From positions 992,001 through 1,056,000 of the forward strand of contig CAWBNY010000003.1 in NCBI GenBank assembly GCA_963790325.1: a DNA stretch of 64,000 bases, given 5' to 3'. Shown in pieces: positions 41,543 through 52,727 of this stretch. Origin of the DNA: JAXDMK01 sp963790325. GTDB taxonomy: Bacteria; Actinomycetota; Acidimicrobiia; Acidimicrobiales; AC-14. The position numbers were made by a program, and so were the translations under genes. The stretch's first letter is position 1, and each line of letters opens with the position of its first letter. The notes under the pieces are model-generated. The model ran no database searches. It was not told the origin of the DNA and saw nothing but the letters and a program-made list of their open reading frames with translations.

Positions 41543-41890
41543 CTAGCTCGGTGCGCTACCCGCGTCGAGGAGGTCGATGACGTCGGCCAGCTCCAGCACC
41601 CGGCGGACGTGCGCCCGGGGCGAGCGGACCCGTACCGTTCCGCCGACCTCGTGCACCTCGTTGCGCAGGGCGACCAGGGCGGCGATGCCGGCCGCGTCGA
41701 CGAAGTCGAGGCGACTCAGGTCGACCGTCACCTGGGGCGGGACGAAGGGATCGGCGATGCCGTCTGTCAGTTCCCGGAACTCGGCTGCGGTGGCCACGTC
41801 GAGCTCACCCAGGACCGCCACCAGGACGGCCTCACCCACGCGCAGCACCTCGGCCCGGAACACCCAGGAGAGGGTATCGGACCAGGTCAC
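41543..41890 (-). CDS. STAS-domain protein (anti-sigma factor antagonist-like) without phospho-serine
   Basis: Single STAS domain of 115 residues. The strand-helix signature DLSRLDFVDAAGIAALVAL matches anti-anti-sigma factors, but the two positions normally DS-S/A-G read DAAG. The serine phosphorylated by partner kinases is therefore absent. It may be a constitutively active antagonist or a structural STAS protein. No anti-sigma kinase gene is nearby. It is wedged between priA (12-base gap) and def (27-base gap). Confidence 0.8.
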   Translation of the reverse strand: MTWSDTLSWVFRAEVLRVGEAVLVAVLGELDVATAAEFRELTDGIADPFVPPQVTVDLSRLDFVDAAGIAALVALRNEVHEVGGTVRVRSPRAHVRRVLELADVIDLLDAGSAPS

Positions 41891-41902
41891 GAGGGGGAAG
41901 GG

Positions 41903-43684
41903 TCACATCCGGCGGGGATCGACCTCCACCCGCAGCCGGCCCGGAGGGCGGGGGACGGCGGCCAGGGCCTCGGCCAAGGTCCGGTGGTCGGGCGCCCGGA
42001 CCAGCCACCGGCCGTCGGACGGTCCGAGGACCTCGACCGCGGAGTGGTCCACCGCCTCGACGAAGGCGGCCGCGGCCTCGCCCGACACCACCGCCAGAGC
42101 CGTCTCCGGAGGGAGGCGGAGCGCCGCCCGCCGGGCCGACTCCACCACCGCGAAGCGGGACGGGTCGGCGTGGACGACGGCGTCGATCACCTCGTGGCCG
42201 GGCAGCCGGGTCTGGACGAGGAGGCGCCCGCCGGCGCCCCGCCCGCCGGCGCCCCGCCCGCCGACCAGCCGGGCGGCCCGGCCCAACAGGGCCAGGGCGT
42301 GCTCACCGGCCGAGTACCGGGGGGCGAGAAGCTCGTGGTCGAAGTCGAGGAAGGCGACCGCGTGGGCGCCCGCCACCCGGTGCAGCACCGCCTCGGTGCC
42401 GACCAGGACGGATGCGTCCGGCACCTGCCCGCCGCCGTCGTCGGCCGTGACCTCGGCCACCGGCCGGCCGGCCAGCAGCTCCAGCTCGTCCCGGGCCCGG
42501 GTGACCCCTACCCGCAGCGCCTTCATCCGGGTGGCGCCGCAGGCGGTGCACACCGTCGGCCGGGTGGCACCGCACCGGCGGCACCCGAGGGCGCCCTCGA
42601 CCCCCGATCGACCGCCGCCGTCGGCGACCGGGCCGTCGCACACCTCGCACCGGGCCAGCTCGCCGCAGGCGACGCACGCCAGCAGCGGGGCCCGACCCTT
42701 GCGGTTGAGGACGCAGACCACCCGCCGGTCGGGGCCGGCGGTGCGCACCAGGTCGACCAGACGGGAGGAGTAGAGCCCCGATCCGGGCGGCTCGTGGCGG
42801 CGGTCGACGACCTCCACGATCGGCCACCCCGCCCGCTCCTCGGCCCGGGACGGGACCTGCAGGTCGACGCCGGGCTGGGCCAGCGCGACCAACGACGGGT
42901 GGGGCGACGTGAGCACGCACGGGACTCCCGCCCGCCGGGCCCGCTCGACGGCGACGTCCCGCGCGTTCCAGGTGGGCGCCCGCTCCTCCTGGTAGGCCTC
43001 GTCGCCCTCGTCGAGGACGAGGACCGTCCCCAGCCGGGGACGGGGGGCCCAGGCGCCGGCCCGGGCTCCCACTGCCACGCACCCGCCCGCCGCGGCCAGG
43101 GCCCAGTCCCGGGGGACCTCCGCCACCCGCACCCCGGCCCGGCGGAGCCGGGCGGCCAGGACGCCGGCGGCGGTGAGCGAAGGGGCGAGGACGAGGGCAT
43201 CGGGCTGAGCGGCCGCCTCCAACGCCATAGGCAGGAGGTCGTCGGCCGGCGGAGTGCGGATGACGGTGAGCCGGTGCCCAGCCGGGCTCTGCCCCGCCGG
43301 GCTCTGCCCCGCCGGCCCGGCCCTCCACTCCGGCCCGCCCGTCGACGCCGGCAGCCCTCGCACCGCGGTCGGCGGGGAGGCCGTCCTCAGGAAGGCGGTG
43401 CGCCTGCCGGCCCACCGCCAGGCGGCCCACCCGGCCAGGTCGACCAGGTCCGCCGGTGGACCCCACCCCGTCACCTTGGCCAGTGGCTGCAGGGGCCGCC
43501 CGGATCGGAGGGCGGCGGCGTCGGCCACGTCGGACACCGCCACCACCCAGCCCCCGACCCGCCGCCCGGCCAGCACCACCCGCACCATCGTCCCCACCCG
43601 GACATCGGCCGCCATCGCCGGCGGGACGAGGTAGTCGAAGGTCTTGGCGATCCCGGCCACGTCGGGCGCGACCCGGGCGATCAC
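41903..43684 (-). CDS. priA: PriA-like primosomal protein N', helicase motifs degenerate
   Basis: Replication-restart protein of 593 residues. The N-terminal DNA-binding domain (TFDYLVPP) is normal. The zinc region has eight cysteines, from CVACGELARCEVC to CRRCG and CTACG. The Walker A GxxGxGKT expected near 140 is missing, and the DEEH box is replaced by DEGD, so it should lack helicase activity. Loss of helicase motifs is known in actinobacterial PriA. An SPAG repeat (PAGQSPAGQSPAG) marks the linker. Confidence 0.85.
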   Translation of the reverse strand: MIARVAPDVAGIAKTFDYLVPPAMAADVRVGTMVRVVLAGRRVGGWVVAVSDVADAAALRSGRPLQPLAKVTGWGPPADLVDLAGWAAWRWAGRRTAFLRTASPPTAVRGLPASTGGPEWRAGPAGQSPAGQSPAGHRLTVIRTPPADDLLPMALEAAAQPDALVLAPSLTAAGVLAARLRRAGVRVAEVPRDWALAAAGGCVAVGARAGAWAPRPRLGTVLVLDEGDEAYQEERAPTWNARDVAVERARRAGVPCVLTSPHPSLVALAQPGVDLQVPSRAEERAGWPIVEVVDRRHEPPGSGLYSSRLVDLVRTAGPDRRVVCVLNRKGRAPLLACVACGELARCEVCDGPVADGGGRSGVEGALGCRRCGATRPTVCTACGATRMKALRVGVTRARDELELLAGRPVAEVTADDGGGQVPDASVLVGTEAVLHRVAGAHAVAFLDFDHELLAPRYSAGEHALALLGRAARLVGGRGAGGRGAGGRLLVQTRLPGHEVIDAVVHADPSRFAVVESARRAALRLPPETALAVVSGEAAAAFVEAVDHSAVEVLGPSDGRWLVRAPDHRTLAEALAAVPRPPGRLRVEVDPRRM

Positions 43685-43694
43685 CTCGGGTGGT

Positions 43695-44888
43695 CTACAG
43701 GCTGAGGGCCCGCTTCACGTCGTCGAGGCGGTCGAGGTGCTCCCACGTGAACTCCTTGTCGGAGCGCCCGAAGTGGCCGTAGGCGGCGGTGCGGCGGTAG
43801 ATCGGCTGGCGCAGGTCGAGGTCGCGGATGATGGCCGCGGGGCGGAGGTCGAAGACCTCGTGGATCATGGCGCTGATCTGGAGCGGGTCGACGGTCTCGG
43901 TCCCGAACGTCTCGACCATGATCGACACCGGCCGGGCCACGCCGATGGCGTAGGCGACCTGGATCTCGCACCGGCGGGCGGCACCTGCGGCCACCACGTG
44001 CTTGGCCACCCACCGGGCGGCATAGGCGGCCGAGCGGTCGACCTTGGACGGGTCCTTGCCCGAGAACGCCCCCCCGCCGTGGCGGGCGGCGCCGCCGTAG
44101 GTGTCGACGATGATCTTGCGCCCGGTGAGGCCGGTGTCGGCGTGGGGCCCGCCCAGGACGAAGCTCCCGGTGGGGTTGGCCAGCAGCTGGTACTTGTCGG
44201 CCTCGAACTGCTCCGGGAGCAGGGGGTGGATGACGTGCTCCCGCAGGTCGGGCTTGAGCAGGGTCTCGATGTCGAGGCCGGGCTGGTGCTGGCTGGAGAT
44301 GAGCACCGTCTTGAGCCGGACCGGCCGCCCGTCCTCGTACTCGAAGGTGACCTGGGTCTTGCCGTCGGGCCGCAGGTAGGGCAGCACCCCCGCCTTGCGC
44401 ACCTCGGACAGCCGCTGGGCCAGCCGGTGGGCCAGCCAGATGGGCAGGGGCATGAGGTCTTCGGTCTCGTCGCAGGCGTAGCCGAACATCATCCCCTGGT
44501 CGCCGGCGCCCTGGGCGCTGATCTGGTCCTCACCGCTGGTGCCCCGTCGCACCTCGTAGGCGGTGGTGACGCCCTGGCTGATGTCGGGCGACTGCTCGTC
44601 GATGGCGGTGATGACCCCGCACGTGTTGCCGTCGAAGCCGTAGGACTCCCGGTCGTAGCCGATCCCGCAGACCGTCTGGCGCACGATCTTGGGGATGTCG
44701 ACGTAGGCCCGGGTGGTGATCTCGCCGGCCACGACCACCAGGCCGGTGGTGAGAAGCGTCTCGCACGCCACCCGCCCGGCCGGGTCCTCGGCCAGGATGG
44801 CGTCGAGGATGGCGTCGGAGATCTGGTCGGCCATCTTGTCGGGATGGCCTTCGGTGACCGATTCCGAGGTGAACGTGTAGCTGCTCAT
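43695..44888 (-). CDS. metK: S-adenosylmethionine synthase
   Basis: Makes SAM from methionine and ATP. The 397-residue protein has GHPDKMADQISDAILDA at the N-terminus, the signature GAGDQGMMFGYA and the P-loop-like GGGAFSGKDPSKVDRS. It overlaps coaBC by four bases and sits ten bases before priA. No SAM riboswitch is visible, as expected inside an operon. Confidence 0.96.
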   Translation of the reverse strand: MSSYTFTSESVTEGHPDKMADQISDAILDAILAEDPAGRVACETLLTTGLVVVAGEITTRAYVDIPKIVRQTVCGIGYDRESYGFDGNTCGVITAIDEQSPDISQGVTTAYEVRRGTSGEDQISAQGAGDQGMMFGYACDETEDLMPLPIWLAHRLAQRLSEVRKAGVLPYLRPDGKTQVTFEYEDGRPVRLKTVLISSQHQPGLDIETLLKPDLREHVIHPLLPEQFEADKYQLLANPTGSFVLGGPHADTGLTGRKIIVDTYGGAARHGGGAFSGKDPSKVDRSAAYAARWVAKHVVAAGAARRCEIQVAYAIGVARPVSIMVETFGTETVDPLQISAMIHEVFDLRPAAIIRDLDLRQPIYRRTAAYGHFGRSDKEFTWEHLDRLDDVKRALSL

Positions 44889-46141
44889 GAGAGGGGAAGG
44901 CTACTCAACCGCCGGCTGACCAGGTCGACGACCGCCCGAGCGACCTGCCGCTTGGACGTGAGGGCGACGTCGAGCTGGCGACCGTCGTCCTCGACGATCA
45001 CCGCCGCGTTGGTGTCGTGGCCGAAGCCGGCGCCGGGGGCGGTGACGTCGTTGGCCACGATCGCGTCGAGGCCCTTGGCCTGCAGCTTGCGGGCCGCTCT
45101 CGCCCGCAGGTCGTCGGCGCCGGTCTCGGCGGCGAAGCCGACGAGGACCTGCCCCGGCCGCCGGGCCCGGCCGAGGGCGGCCAGGATGTCGGTGGTGGGC
45201 TCCAGGACCAGGTCGGGGACGCCCTCCTCCTTGCGCAGCTTGCCCGCGGCCGCCACCTTGGGCCGGAAGTCGGCCACCGCCGCGGCCATGATCACCGCGT
45301 CGGCGGTGGGGGCCCGGCGCAGGACCTCGGCCTCCATCTCCGCCGCCGTGTCCACGTGGACGACCTCGACGCCCGCCGGCGGGGGACGGTCGGTGGCGGC
45401 TGTGACCAGGACCACGTCCGCCCCCCGGGACGCGGCCTCCACCGCCACCGCCTCGCCCTGCTTGCCCGACGAGCGGTTGCCCAGGTAGCGCACGGGGTCG
45501 ACCGGCTCCCGGGTGCCGCCGGCGGTGACCAGGACCCGGCGCCCGGCCAGGTCGGCCCGGTCGGCCGGGTCGGCCGGGTCGGTTCGGGCCGGCCGGCCGA
45601 GGGCGCCGGCCACCTCGGCCACGATCCGTCCCGGGTCGGGGAGGCGGCCGGCACCCTCGTCGCCACCCGCCAGCCGTCCCGAGTCGGGGTCGATCACGTG
45701 GACGCCCCGCTGGCGCAGGACGGCCACGTTGGCCCGGGTGGCGGGGTGCTCCCACATCTCGGTGTGCATGGCCGGGCACACGACCACCGGGGCGGTGGTG
45801 GCGAGCAGGACGTTGAGCAGGAGGTCGTCGGCGATGCCGGCCGCGTACGCCCCCAGGAACCGGGCGGTGGCCGGCGCCACCAGCACCACGTCGACCGAGC
45901 GGGCGAGGGCGATGTGGGGTACAGGCTCGTCGGCGCCCGTGGCCCACAGGGAGGTGCGCACCGGCTCCGACGCGAGGGCGGAAAGGGTGACCGCCCCCAC
46001 GAAGCGCTCGGCGTCGGCCGTCATCACCGGGACGACGTGAGCCCCGCCGTCGACCAGCCGCCGGCACACCTCGACCGCCTTGTAGGCGGCGATCGACCCA
46101 CACACCCCGAGCAGGACCCGGGCGCCGCCCACGCCGTCCAC
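44885..46141 (-). CDS. coaBC: Bifunctional phosphopantothenoylcysteine decarboxylase / phosphopantothenate--cysteine ligase
   Basis: Two steps of coenzyme A synthesis in a 418-residue protein. The CoaC half (about 1-185) is a flavoprotein with GVCGSIAAYKAVE, VAPATARF and PAMHTEMWEHPAT. The CoaB half has VTAGGTREPVDPVRYLGNRSSG and VGFAAET. It follows rpoZ by four bases and overlaps metK. Confidence 0.95.
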   Translation of the reverse strand: MDGVGGARVLLGVCGSIAAYKAVEVCRRLVDGGAHVVPVMTADAERFVGAVTLSALASEPVRTSLWATGADEPVPHIALARSVDVVLVAPATARFLGAYAAGIADDLLLNVLLATTAPVVVCPAMHTEMWEHPATRANVAVLRQRGVHVIDPDSGRLAGGDEGAGRLPDPGRIVAEVAGALGRPARTDPADPADRADLAGRRVLVTAGGTREPVDPVRYLGNRSSGKQGEAVAVEAASRGADVVLVTAATDRPPPAGVEVVHVDTAAEMEAEVLRRAPTADAVIMAAAVADFRPKVAAAGKLRKEEGVPDLVLEPTTDILAALGRARRPGQVLVGFAAETGADDLRARAARKLQAKGLDAIVANDVTAPGAGFGHDTNAAVIVEDDGRQLDVALTSKRQVARAVVDLVSRRLSSLPLS

Positions 46142-46145
46142 CGAA

Positions 46146-46418
46146 CTACTTGGTGGGTTCCTCGACGACCTCGGCCGGGCGCTCGAAGGTGATCTTGTTG
46201 GCCGCGATCTCCTCCAGGGCGATGGTGAGCGGCTTGCGGGATACCGACGCCACCTGGGGCGGGACGATGGCGCCCAGGCCCTCGCCCAGCTGGCTGAAGT
46301 AGGAGTTGATCTGCCGGCCCCGCTTGGCGGCCAGGCTGACCAGGCTGAACTTGGAGTCGACCTTGTCGAGCAGGTCCTCGATGGGGGGGTGGATCATGCT
46401 GGCGCGCTCGGACGACAT
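46146..46418 (-). CDS. rpoZ: RNA polymerase omega subunit
   Basis: Small subunit of 90 residues that assists beta' assembly. The conserved region IEDLLDKVDSKFSLVSLAAKR and EEIAANKI is clear. ATG at 46418 is chosen; an in-frame ATG seven codons later is also possible, and the longer frame overlaps gmk. It lies in the usual actinobacterial gmk-rpoZ-coaBC-metK order. Confidence 0.93.
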   Translation of the reverse strand: MSSERASMIHPPIEDLLDKVDSKFSLVSLAAKRGRQINSYFSQLGEGLGAIVPPQVASVSRKPLTIALEEIAANKITFERPAEVVEEPTK

Positions 46419-46470
46419 GGGGCTGCTCCTGGTTGCTCGTGCGGATGCGCCGGCGGACGGCCAGGGCGGA

Positions 46471-47073
46471 TCAAGAACGCCGCGACCGGTGCCATTCCAC
46501 GATACCAGCCGCCTCCTCGGTCGCCCGGCCAAGATCGTCGTTCACCACCACGTGGTCGGCCAGGGCCAGGCAGGCCGCCTCCTCGGTGTCGGCCAGGGCC
46601 AGGCGGCGGGCGACCACCGCCGGGTCGTCGCCCCGCTTGCGCAGCCGCTCCGCCTGAGCCGCCCGGGTCGGCGCCCGCACGCAGAGCACCACCGCGTCGG
46701 GGCGGAGCTCCTTCACCTGGGCCGCGCCCTGGACGTCGATCTCCAGCAGGAGGTCGTCGCCCGGCGGGGGTTCGGGCTTCGGAGTGCCGTAGAGGTTGCC
46801 GAACACCTCGGCCCACTCGAGGAACCGGCCCCGGTCCCGCTCCGCCTCGAACGTGGGCCGATCGACGAACACGTAGGCGTCGGCGGCATCCGACACCCGG
46901 CGGGGACGGGTCGTCCACGACCGGCTGAGCCACAGTCCGGGGAGGCTGGCCATCAACCCGGCGGCCACCGCCCCCTTGCCGACCCCCGACGGGCCGACGA
47001 TGACGAAGATCAGCCCCGGCCCGTCAGGGGTTGGAGGGGAACTGCTTGAGCAGGGCCTCCCGCTGCTGGGCAC
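46471..47073 (-). CDS. gmk: Guanylate kinase
   Basis: Converts GMP to GDP. It has the P-loop GPSGVGKG, SWTTRPRRVSDAADAYVFV (GMP-binding arginine and tyrosine region), FLEWAEVFGNLYGTP and LLEIDVQGAAQVK. The P-loop ends GKG rather than GKS/T, as in some actinobacterial enzymes. The GTG at 47073 would overlap mihF by 50 bases and add about 19 low-complexity residues. No better start lies closer to GLIFVIVGPSG, so the start is uncertain. Confidence 0.92.
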   Translation of the reverse strand: MPSSGRPCSSSSPPTPDGPGLIFVIVGPSGVGKGAVAAGLMASLPGLWLSRSWTTRPRRVSDAADAYVFVDRPTFEAERDRGRFLEWAEVFGNLYGTPKPEPPPGDDLLLEIDVQGAAQVKELRPDAVVLCVRAPTRAAQAERLRKRGDDPAVVARRLALADTEEAACLALADHVVVNDDLGRATEEAAGIVEWHRSRRS

Positions 47074-47348
47074 CCAGGCCCCGCACCCGGCGGGCCTCGC
47101 TGATGTGGATCTCGTCCATCAGCCGGCGGGCCCTGACCTTCCCGACGCCGGGGAGGGACTCGAGCACCGTGAGGACCTTCATCTTGCCGACGACTTCGTC
47201 GTTCTCACCCTGGTCGATGAGCTCCTTCAGGCTGAGCGAGCCCATCTTGAGCTTGTCCTTCAGCTCGGCGCGCTCGACGCCGCGCGGCCGCGGCCTTGTC
47301 GAGCGCCTTCTGTCGGGCCTCGGGTGACAACGGAGGGGGCAGCGGCAT
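47024..47348 (-). CDS. mihF: Actinobacterial integration host factor (mIHF), one-base insertion
   Basis: Nucleoid protein binding DNA through a helix-two-turn-helix. The C-terminal part (KMKVLTVLESLPGVGKVRARRLMDEI, as separate short motifs; RVRGLGAQQ) is intact from about 47265. The N-terminus from the ATG at 47348 (MPLPPPLSPEARQKALDKAAAARR) is in another frame. Removing one C near 47280 joins them as RRERAELKDKLK, giving the family length of about 107 residues. The locus is 325 bases, one over a multiple of three, so an insertion error is likely. An ATG at 47245 would give a truncated 73-residue form. Confidence 0.82.
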
Positions 47349-47357
47349 GGCCGAACC

Positions 47358-47621
47358 CTAGCGCGGCCAACCGCGGGGGTGCCCCGGCCGAGGGCTCATC
47401 CGACGGCCCTCAGATCGAACCGCGACAGGCGGTGCCAGGGCGAGCTGCTCGATGGGCGGGGGGTGGAGGACGGCGGTTGCGGTGTCGTGCTCGTCGGCGG
47501 TCGGTGTCGCGATCAGGCATCCCCACGGGTCGCGCTCCCGGTGGGCGACCCCCGGTTCGTCGCCAAGCCGAGCGAGACCGTCGCAGGTGTAGCCGCCGTC
47601 GACCGCCGTGCACGCCATCAC
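47358..47621 (-). CDS. Small hypothetical protein
   Basis: Frame of 87 residues between pyrF (16-base gap) and mihF (nine-base gap), in the same direction. Third codon positions are mostly G or C, as in real neighbours. Three cysteines lie in the first 35 residues (C4, C13, C34). I do not recognise it. This region has single-base errors, so its extent may be wrong or it may be non-coding spacer. Confidence 0.35.
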   Translation of the reverse strand: MMACTAVDGGYTCDGLARLGDEPGVAHRERDPWGCLIATPTADEHDTATAVLHPPPIEQLALAPPVAVRSEGRRMSPRPGHPRGWPR

Positions 47622-47637
47622 CGAAGCATGTGCGTTG

Positions 47638-48334
47638 TCATGGAGCGCCGCTATCGCCGGCGATGGCGGCGTGGAGGGCGGCGGCCGCCGCCGGCGGGTC
47701 GTCGGCGGCGGTGACGGCCCGGCCGATGACGAGCATGTCGGCCCCGAGGAGGAACGCGTCCCGGGGCGACGCCACCCGGGCCTGGTCGTGGTGGTTGCCC
47801 GAGGGCAGGCGGATGCCGGGCACCACCGCCAGCAGGCGGGGGGCCAGCTGCTTGGCCTCGTGGACGTCGGACGCGGCCACGATCACCCCCCCGCACCCCG
47901 CCTCCACCGCCGCCGCCACCCGTCCCCCGAGGATGTGGGCGGGGGCGTCGGCGTCGGACGTGAGGATGGTGACGGCGAGGGCGGTGGGCTCGGGCAAGCC
48001 CGCCCGCGGCCGCCCCTTCCCGGAGGCCGTCGACCCCGGCCCGCAGCATCACCGGGCCGGCCCGGGCGTGGAGGGTGAGGTACCGGGCTCCGAGGGCGCC
48101 CACCACCCGGGCCGACTTGCGGACGGTGGTGGGGATGTCGTGCAGCTTGAGATCGAGGAAGACGTCGAAGCCGGCGTCGGCCACCGACGTGACCGCGTCG
48201 GGGCCGGCGGCGGTGAAGAGCTCCAGGCCCACCTTGGCCACCCCGAACCAGGGCTTGAGCTGGTCGGCCAGCCGGAGGGCCGCGACCAGATCGTCGACGT
48301 CGAGGGCCAGGATCAGGCGGTCACGGAGCTCCAT
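47638..48334 (-). pseudogene. pyrF: Orotidine 5'-phosphate decarboxylase, one frameshift
   Basis: Last step of UMP synthesis. The N-terminal part has LILALDVDD and the catalytic DLKLHDIPTTV (D-K-x-x-D) with TLHARAGPVML. After about 48010 the product continues in another frame with LAVTILTSDAD, GVIVAASD, VPGIRLPSGNHHDQARVASP and the phosphate-binding GADMLVIGRAV. The locus is one base over a multiple of three, fitting a one-base insertion in the GGGCGGGC tract. The gene is otherwise complete at about 231 residues, so an assembly error is likely. Confidence 0.85.
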
Positions 48335-49238
48335 GCGCCTGTCCTACCAGATCGGCGACGCGCACCACCCGGTGACGGGCGCACCAGGCCCGCAGCTGCG
48401 TCACCACCCGCCGGCTGGCCCGTGGGTCGTCGAACGTGGCCGTGCCCACCTGCACCGCCGACGCCCCCGCCAGGAGCAGCTCCACCGCATGCTCACCGGT
48501 GGCCACGCCGCCCACGCCGACCACCGGCACGTGGGGCAGCGCCTGGTGGACGTCGAAGACGGCTCGCACCGCCACCGGCCGGATGCCGGCGCCCGACAGC
48601 CCCCCGCCGCCGGTTCCGAGGCGGGGCCGGCGGGTGGACGGGTCGATGGCCATCCCCTTCACGGTGTTGACCAGGGTCAGCGCAGCCGCACCCCCCTGGT
48701 GGGCGGCGGCGGCGATCTCGACGATGTCGGTGACGTTGGGGCTGAGCTTGGCCCACGTCGGTCGGCCGCCGAGGGCGGCGACGACCGCTCCGATCGCGTC
48801 CCGGGTGGCGGAGGGGTCGTTGGCGAACATGTGGCGTCCGCCCTCGAGGTTGGGGCAGCTCAGGTTGACCTCGATCGCCACCACGGCCGCCGGCGCCCCT
48901 GCCAGCGCCGCCGCCGCCTGCTCGTAGCCGGCCACCGTCGTCCCCCAGATGCTGGCCACCACCCGGGCGCCGGTGGCCACCAGCGGGGGCAGCTCGTCGG
49001 CCAGCCACGCCTCCACCCCCGGGTTCTGGAGGCCGACGCTGTTGAGCATCCCCGCCTCGGTCTCGTGCACCCGGGGGGGTGGGTTCCCGGCCCACGGCTC
49101 GGCCGACAGCGACTTCACCACCACCGCCCCCAGCTCGGACAGGTCGAAGTAGGCCGCCAGCTCGGCCCCGTGCCCGGCCGTCCCCGAGGCGGTCATCACC
49201 GGGTTGGGCAGCGCCACCGACCCGACGGAGGTGGCCAT
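48321..49238 (-). CDS. pyrD: Dihydroorotate dehydrogenase, class 1 type
   Basis: Oxidises dihydroorotate to orotate with FMN. The active-site base is a cysteine, in VNLSCPN, marking class 1; class 2 membrane enzymes use serine. NPVMTASGT, GLQNPG, AKLSPNVTD, TLVNTVKGMAID and GVGGVATGEHAVELLLAGASAVQVGT (read as separate motifs) fit the 1B subtype, which normally works with PyrK. No pyrK lies in the 79 bases after carB. ATG at 49238 gives 305 residues. It overlaps pyrF by 14 bases. Confidence 0.9.
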   Translation of the reverse strand: MATSVGSVALPNPVMTASGTAGHGAELAAYFDLSELGAVVVKSLSAEPWAGNPPPRVHETEAGMLNSVGLQNPGVEAWLADELPPLVATGARVVASIWGTTVAGYEQAAAALAGAPAAVVAIEVNLSCPNLEGGRHMFANDPSATRDAIGAVVAALGGRPTWAKLSPNVTDIVEIAAAAHQGGAAALTLVNTVKGMAIDPSTRRPRLGTGGGGLSGAGIRPVAVRAVFDVHQALPHVPVVGVGGVATGEHAVELLLAGASAVQVGTATFDDPRASRRVVTQLRAWCARHRVVRVADLVGQAHGAP

Positions 49239-49317
49239 GTCGACGGAGCCCCTCACGGCGCTCCGGCGGCCGCCCGACGCCACCGCAGGCGGCCCCCCCG
49301 GCGGCTGGCCACCGGCG

Positions 49318-52615
<3,298 letters not shown>

Positions 52616-52624
52616 CAGCCGCCC

Positions 52625-52705
52625 CGATCGATCCGCGCCACTACAGGCGTGGTGGTCGACCGGCGGGGCCCACCATCTCGATTGATCCGCGCCATTACAC
52701 GCGTG
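52625..52705 (-). repeat. Pair of 27-base direct repeats between carA and carB
   Basis: 52625-52651 and 52679-52705 match at 24 of 27 positions with a 54-base period. The core GGCGCGGATC is identical. They fill most of the 112-base carA-carB gap. This could be a small dispersed repeat or a regulatory element for carB. Confidence 0.5.
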
Positions 52706-52727
52706 AGGGGGTCGGTGCGCGGACTGT

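Noticed and set aside
41036..43705. Plus-strand open frame of 889 codons opposite def, STAS and priA
   Set aside because: Spans three real minus-strand genes and has no recognisable domain.
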